Below, in pieces: positions 5,700-7,691 of a stretch of DNA of 7,691 bases. The position numbers and the translations under genes are program-made. Each line of letters opens with the position of its first letter. The stretch's first letter is position 1. The stretch is taken from the NCBI GenBank assembly GCA_004556005.1, contig SFJA01000075.1, positions 1 to 7,691 of the forward strand. Reading direction: 5' to 3'. The notes beneath the pieces were generated by a model. The model worked only from the letters and a program-made list of their open reading frames with translations. It was not told where the DNA came from and did not search any database. This DNA is from Bacteroidales bacterium. Lineage in GTDB: Bacteria > Bacteroidota > Bacteroidia > Bacteroidales > UBA932.

Positions 5700-7172
5700 T
5701 TATTGGCTCGCCCTGCGGCTCTCGTGGCGGCTTACCAGTGTTATTAGCAGGCTGCCGAGCAGGCCGGCACAAATGGAGGCCATGAGGACGGCAATCTTTC
5801 CGCACGAACGAAGAAGATCGGTGACTTGAGGGGAGAATTGTCCAAAACTCAGGGTGTCAACAAATATGGACATCGTGAAGCCGATTCCGCCGAGGCAGGC
5901 GACGGCGATGAACATCGGCCAGCTGGCGTTTTTGGGCATTTCGGCGAGGCCAGTTTTGATGGCGATCCAGCTGAACAGGGTGATTCCCATCGGTTTACCG
6001 ATGACCAGTCCGAGGAAAATTCCTAGACTGACGTTGCCCAGTGCGGCAGCACCCGCAGCACCGGCAGCCGTTCCGACACCGGCGGCGAGATTTGCAAGTT
6101 CCGGCCCGGCGAAGATGTTGAAGAGGGACGGATCCGGAATCTTCACACCAGCATTGGCAAGGGCAAAGATAGGCATTATCAGGAAGTTAACCCACGGCGA
6201 GAGCGCGTGGTCCACACGGTAGCTCATATCCATAGTGCCGTGCGCGATGCTTTCGAGTTTGCGCAGAAAGTGCTTCTGCGGGCCGTTCGGGAACGGTTCG
6301 TCGTCGATGGCATCGTGAGTCTCGAGCATCTTGATGAAATGGTCGCGCTTGTGAATGTACTGGCTCTTGTTATAGCGTGGCTTCGACGGGATAAGGAAGG
6401 CCATCACGACCCCCGACATAGTCGCGTGAATCCCACTGTAATAGAATAGTATCCAGACAAATAGCGCGCAAACGAGGTACGGGAACATTCGCTTCTCGCC
6501 TAGAGCGCGCAGAAGAATTGTTATAAGAATAACGCCGAGCGCAGCGACGAGCAGCACCAGATTGACCTTGCCGCCGTAGAAGAGGGCGACGACCAGAATC
6601 GCGATGAGGTCGTCCGCAATCGCGAGCGCCGTGAGAAAAACCTTCAGCGACACCGGGACCTTGCGGCCGAGCGCCGACAGGATGCAGACCGCAAACGCAA
6701 TATCGGTGGCGGTAGGAATGCCCCAGCCCCCGGCGGCGGCCGTTCCGTGGTTGACCAGCGTGTAAATCAGCGCCGGCGAGATGACCCCGCCGAACGCCGC
6801 AATGACCGGCAGCAGCGCCTTTTTGAGCGAAGACAATTCTCCACCGGTGATTTCGCGCTTTATCTCGAGTCCGACGGTGAAGAAAAATACGACCATCAAT
6901 ATGTCATTGATGAATTTCTCCACGGTCAAGTCCCTAGGAAATAGCAAGTTAAAGGAACCGTCAGCGCTGAAGAGATGTAACTGGATGGAAGTCTCAAGCA
7001 CTCTTCTGTAGCCATCCGCTGTGAACGGAAGGTTGGCAAGAAGCATTGCGATAAGCACACAAAGCATCAGCAGGGCCCCTTGGAACCAGGGCTTCTTGGA
7101 CAGTCGCGTACTGTTTCTATTGAATTTTATTACACCTTTGTCCCAGGTGTAAATAGGAATCAACTTCGGCAT
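5700..7172 (-). CDS. nhaA: NhaA-type Na+/H+ antiporter
   Basis: 490 residues, integral inner-membrane antiporter that exports Na+ (or Li+) in exchange for protons for pH and salt homeostasis; the family has 12 membrane segments. The diagnostic features are visible: 'TVGLEIKREI' (about 99-108), 'WGIPTATDIAFA' with D157 (equivalent to E. coli D133), 'ALAIADDLIAILVVALFY' with the ion-binding pair D187-D188 (E. coli D163-D164), 'VIGKPMGI' with K393 (the helix-10 lysine) and 'GGIGFTMSIFV' (428-438). The protein is longer than the 388-residue E. coli NhaA. Extra length lies in an N-terminal extension of about 28 residues, a hydrophilic loop at about 263-322, and an Ala/Gly-rich stretch at 357-378 just before the K393 helix. 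ATG at 7170-7172 with a consensus promoter just upstream. It is monocistronic as far as visible; the tRNA behind it has its own promoter. Confidence 0.96.
   Translation of the reverse strand: MPKLIPIYTWDKGVIKFNRNSTRLSKKPWFQGALLMLCVLIAMLLANLPFTADGYRRVLETSIQLHLFSADGSFNLLFPRDLTVEKFINDILMVVFFFTVGLEIKREITGGELSSLKKALLPVIAAFGGVISPALIYTLVNHGTAAAGGWGIPTATDIAFAVCILSALGRKVPVSLKVFLTALAIADDLIAILVVALFYGGKVNLVLLVAALGVILITILLRALGEKRMFPYLVCALFVWILFYYSGIHATMSGVVMAFLIPSKPRYNKSQYIHKRDHFIKMLETHDAIDDEPFPNGPQKHFLRKLESIAHGTMDMSYRVDHALSPWVNFLIMPIFALANAGVKIPDPSLFNIFAGPELANLAAGVGTAAGAAGAAALGNVSLGIFLGLVIGKPMGITLFSWIAIKTGLAEMPKNASWPMFIAVACLGGIGFTMSIFVDTLSFGQFSPQVTDLLRSCGKIAVLMASICAGLLGSLLITLVSRHESRRASQ
6039..6104 (-). 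repeat. Ala/Gly-rich low-complexity insert in NhaA
   Basis: Encodes residues 357-378, including 'AAGVGTAAGAAGAAAL', between 'PDPSLFNIFAG' and 'GNVSLGIFLGLVIGKP'. The DNA has short GCAGCACC/GCAGC iterations. It sits in the loop before the helix with the conserved lysine, a region that is short in E. coli NhaA. That it is an insertion is inferred from remembered family sequences, not from an alignment. Confidence 0.5.
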
Positions 7173-7198
7173 TTGAAATAATCTGTTAATTCGGGGCG

Positions 7199-7230
7199 CA
7201 AAGTTATACCTAAATTTAATATTTTACAAT
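7199..7230 (-). promoter_or_regulatory. Bacteroidota-type promoter of nhaA
   Basis: On the minus strand, ATTG (complement of 7227-7230; one mismatch to TTTG) is followed after 20 nt by TAACTTTG (complement of 7199-7206), a full match to TAnnTTTG. The box ends 26 nt upstream of the nhaA start codon, leaving a short leader. Confidence 0.65.
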
Positions 7231-7691
7231 AGAAATTGGGGTCGAATCTTTCTGTTTCTAACAAGAATTGACGCTAATGATAGAGTGTAAGTTTGGCGGG
7301 GGCTGGCGGGTCAAAGTATTGGAAAACAGGATGAATTAAGTGGCGCGAGGAAGTTTCCGGGTCGGGATGATGATGGAATTGTTTAGGAAAGTGACTGGAT
7401 AGGGCGAAGCAGAGAGGAGGGTGGAGATTTTGTGGGAAGTGCGGGAGAGCGGAGTGTTAAAGTACACATTAATCCGAGTCAGCACCTGTTGGAACTTGGT
7501 TAAGTGAAATTGAGTGTTGGTGAGTGTTGCAGGTGAGTGTTACAAAGAGCCCTGCACCCACTAAGAACAGCGAACCTGACGCTCAATGGATTGCCTTAAA
7601 GATAGATGGAACCAGTAATTAAACGTCATCGTGTGTGAAAAGGCCGATTTTACTCACGGGTTCTTTCCGTTTCATTCACGGCCACGAGATC
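7231..7691. other. 461-bp stretch without a convincing gene
   Basis: No ORF of 60 or more codons lies here. Seen in it: a plus-strand TAAGTTTG (7288-7295) that matches the -7 consensus, with TTGACG upstream at somewhat short spacing; a strongly G-rich, C-poor stretch (7321-7440: 50 G against 9 C on the plus strand); four copies of GAGTGTT (7452, 7512, 7522, 7535); a 32-codon plus-strand GTG ORF (7524-7622); and a minus-strand open frame from the right edge that stops after 13 codons (stop at 7650-7652), which could be the last residues of a gene beyond the window. None of these is strong enough to call a gene. Confidence 0.6.
7519..7541 (+). repeat. Short direct repeat GGTGAGTGTT
   Basis: Two exact copies of GGTGAGTGTT (7519-7528 and 7532-7541) with a 13-bp period. 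The core GAGTGTT occurs again at 7512 and at 7452. All lie in the gene-free right end on the same strand. Could be binding sites or chance slippage repeats. Confidence 0.5.

Noticed and set aside
7524..7622. 32-codon GTG ORF ending 'DAQWIALKIDGTSN'
   Set aside because: Protein-like wording at the end, but no clear ribosome site, a rare start codon, and no recognisable family; could be chance or a gene remnant.
7650..7691. C-terminal end of a minus-strand gene entering from the right edge
   Set aside because: Only 13 open codons are visible before the stop, too few to tell from chance.

Overview
This looks like a chromosomal segment of a member of the Bacteroidota, most likely order Bacteroidales. 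Three things point there. Matches to the Bacteroidota promoter consensus (TTTG, 19-21 nt, TAnnTTTG) sit upstream of the tRNA and of nhaA. The tRNA does not encode its CCA end. The gene families (GxDLY-type SGNH hydrolase, TSCPD protein, Y1 transposase of the Bacteroidales type) also fit. Base composition is moderately GC-rich inside genes and AT-rich in the promoter regions. The family or genus cannot be fixed from the window.

Layout, left to right. (1) 3-782, minus: the first 260 codons of a Y1 (HUH) transposase of the REP-associated type, cut by the left window edge. (2) 845-3196, minus: a PriA-like primosomal protein. It keeps the DNA-binding and C-terminal parts of PriA but has lost every visible ATPase motif and the zinc-binding region, and it carries ten exact-length 42-bp repeats inside its C-terminal domain. 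(3) 3201-4526, minus: a secreted SGNH/GDSL hydrolase with a Thr/Ser/Ala/Gln repeat insert, 4 nt upstream of the PriA-like gene and clearly in one transcription unit with it. (4) 4527-4634: a divergent promoter region. (5) 4635-5009, plus: a TSCPD-domain protein with a signal peptide. (6) 5040-5453, plus: a small protein with an SSB-type acidic C-terminal tip and a Gly-rich linker built from three 27-bp repeats. (7) 5476-5511: a long perfect hairpin, followed by the minus-strand terminator of the tRNA. (8) 5564-5636, minus: tRNA-Thr(CGT) with a consensus promoter. (9) 5700-7172, minus: NhaA sodium/proton antiporter with a promoter upstream. (10) 7231-7691: no convincing gene; a strongly G-over-C skewed stretch and short direct repeats.

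Two things stand out. First, the PriA-like protein appears to be a helicase-dead form: the fold is traceable from end to end, but Walker A, Walker B, motif III, motif VI and the cysteine clusters are all gone. A parallel known from general knowledge is the actinobacterial PriA, which also lacks recognisable helicase motifs. Second, several unrelated neighbouring genes (PriA-like, SGNH hydrolase, SSB-tip protein and probably NhaA) carry in-frame tandem-repeat or low-complexity inserts at linker or loop positions. All the clear repeats have a period that is a multiple of 3. This suggests a genome-wide tendency to expand in-frame minisatellites in conserved proteins. A protein with an SSB tip lying close to a PriA-like protein, whose family binds SSB tips, is a possible functional link, but this is inference only.
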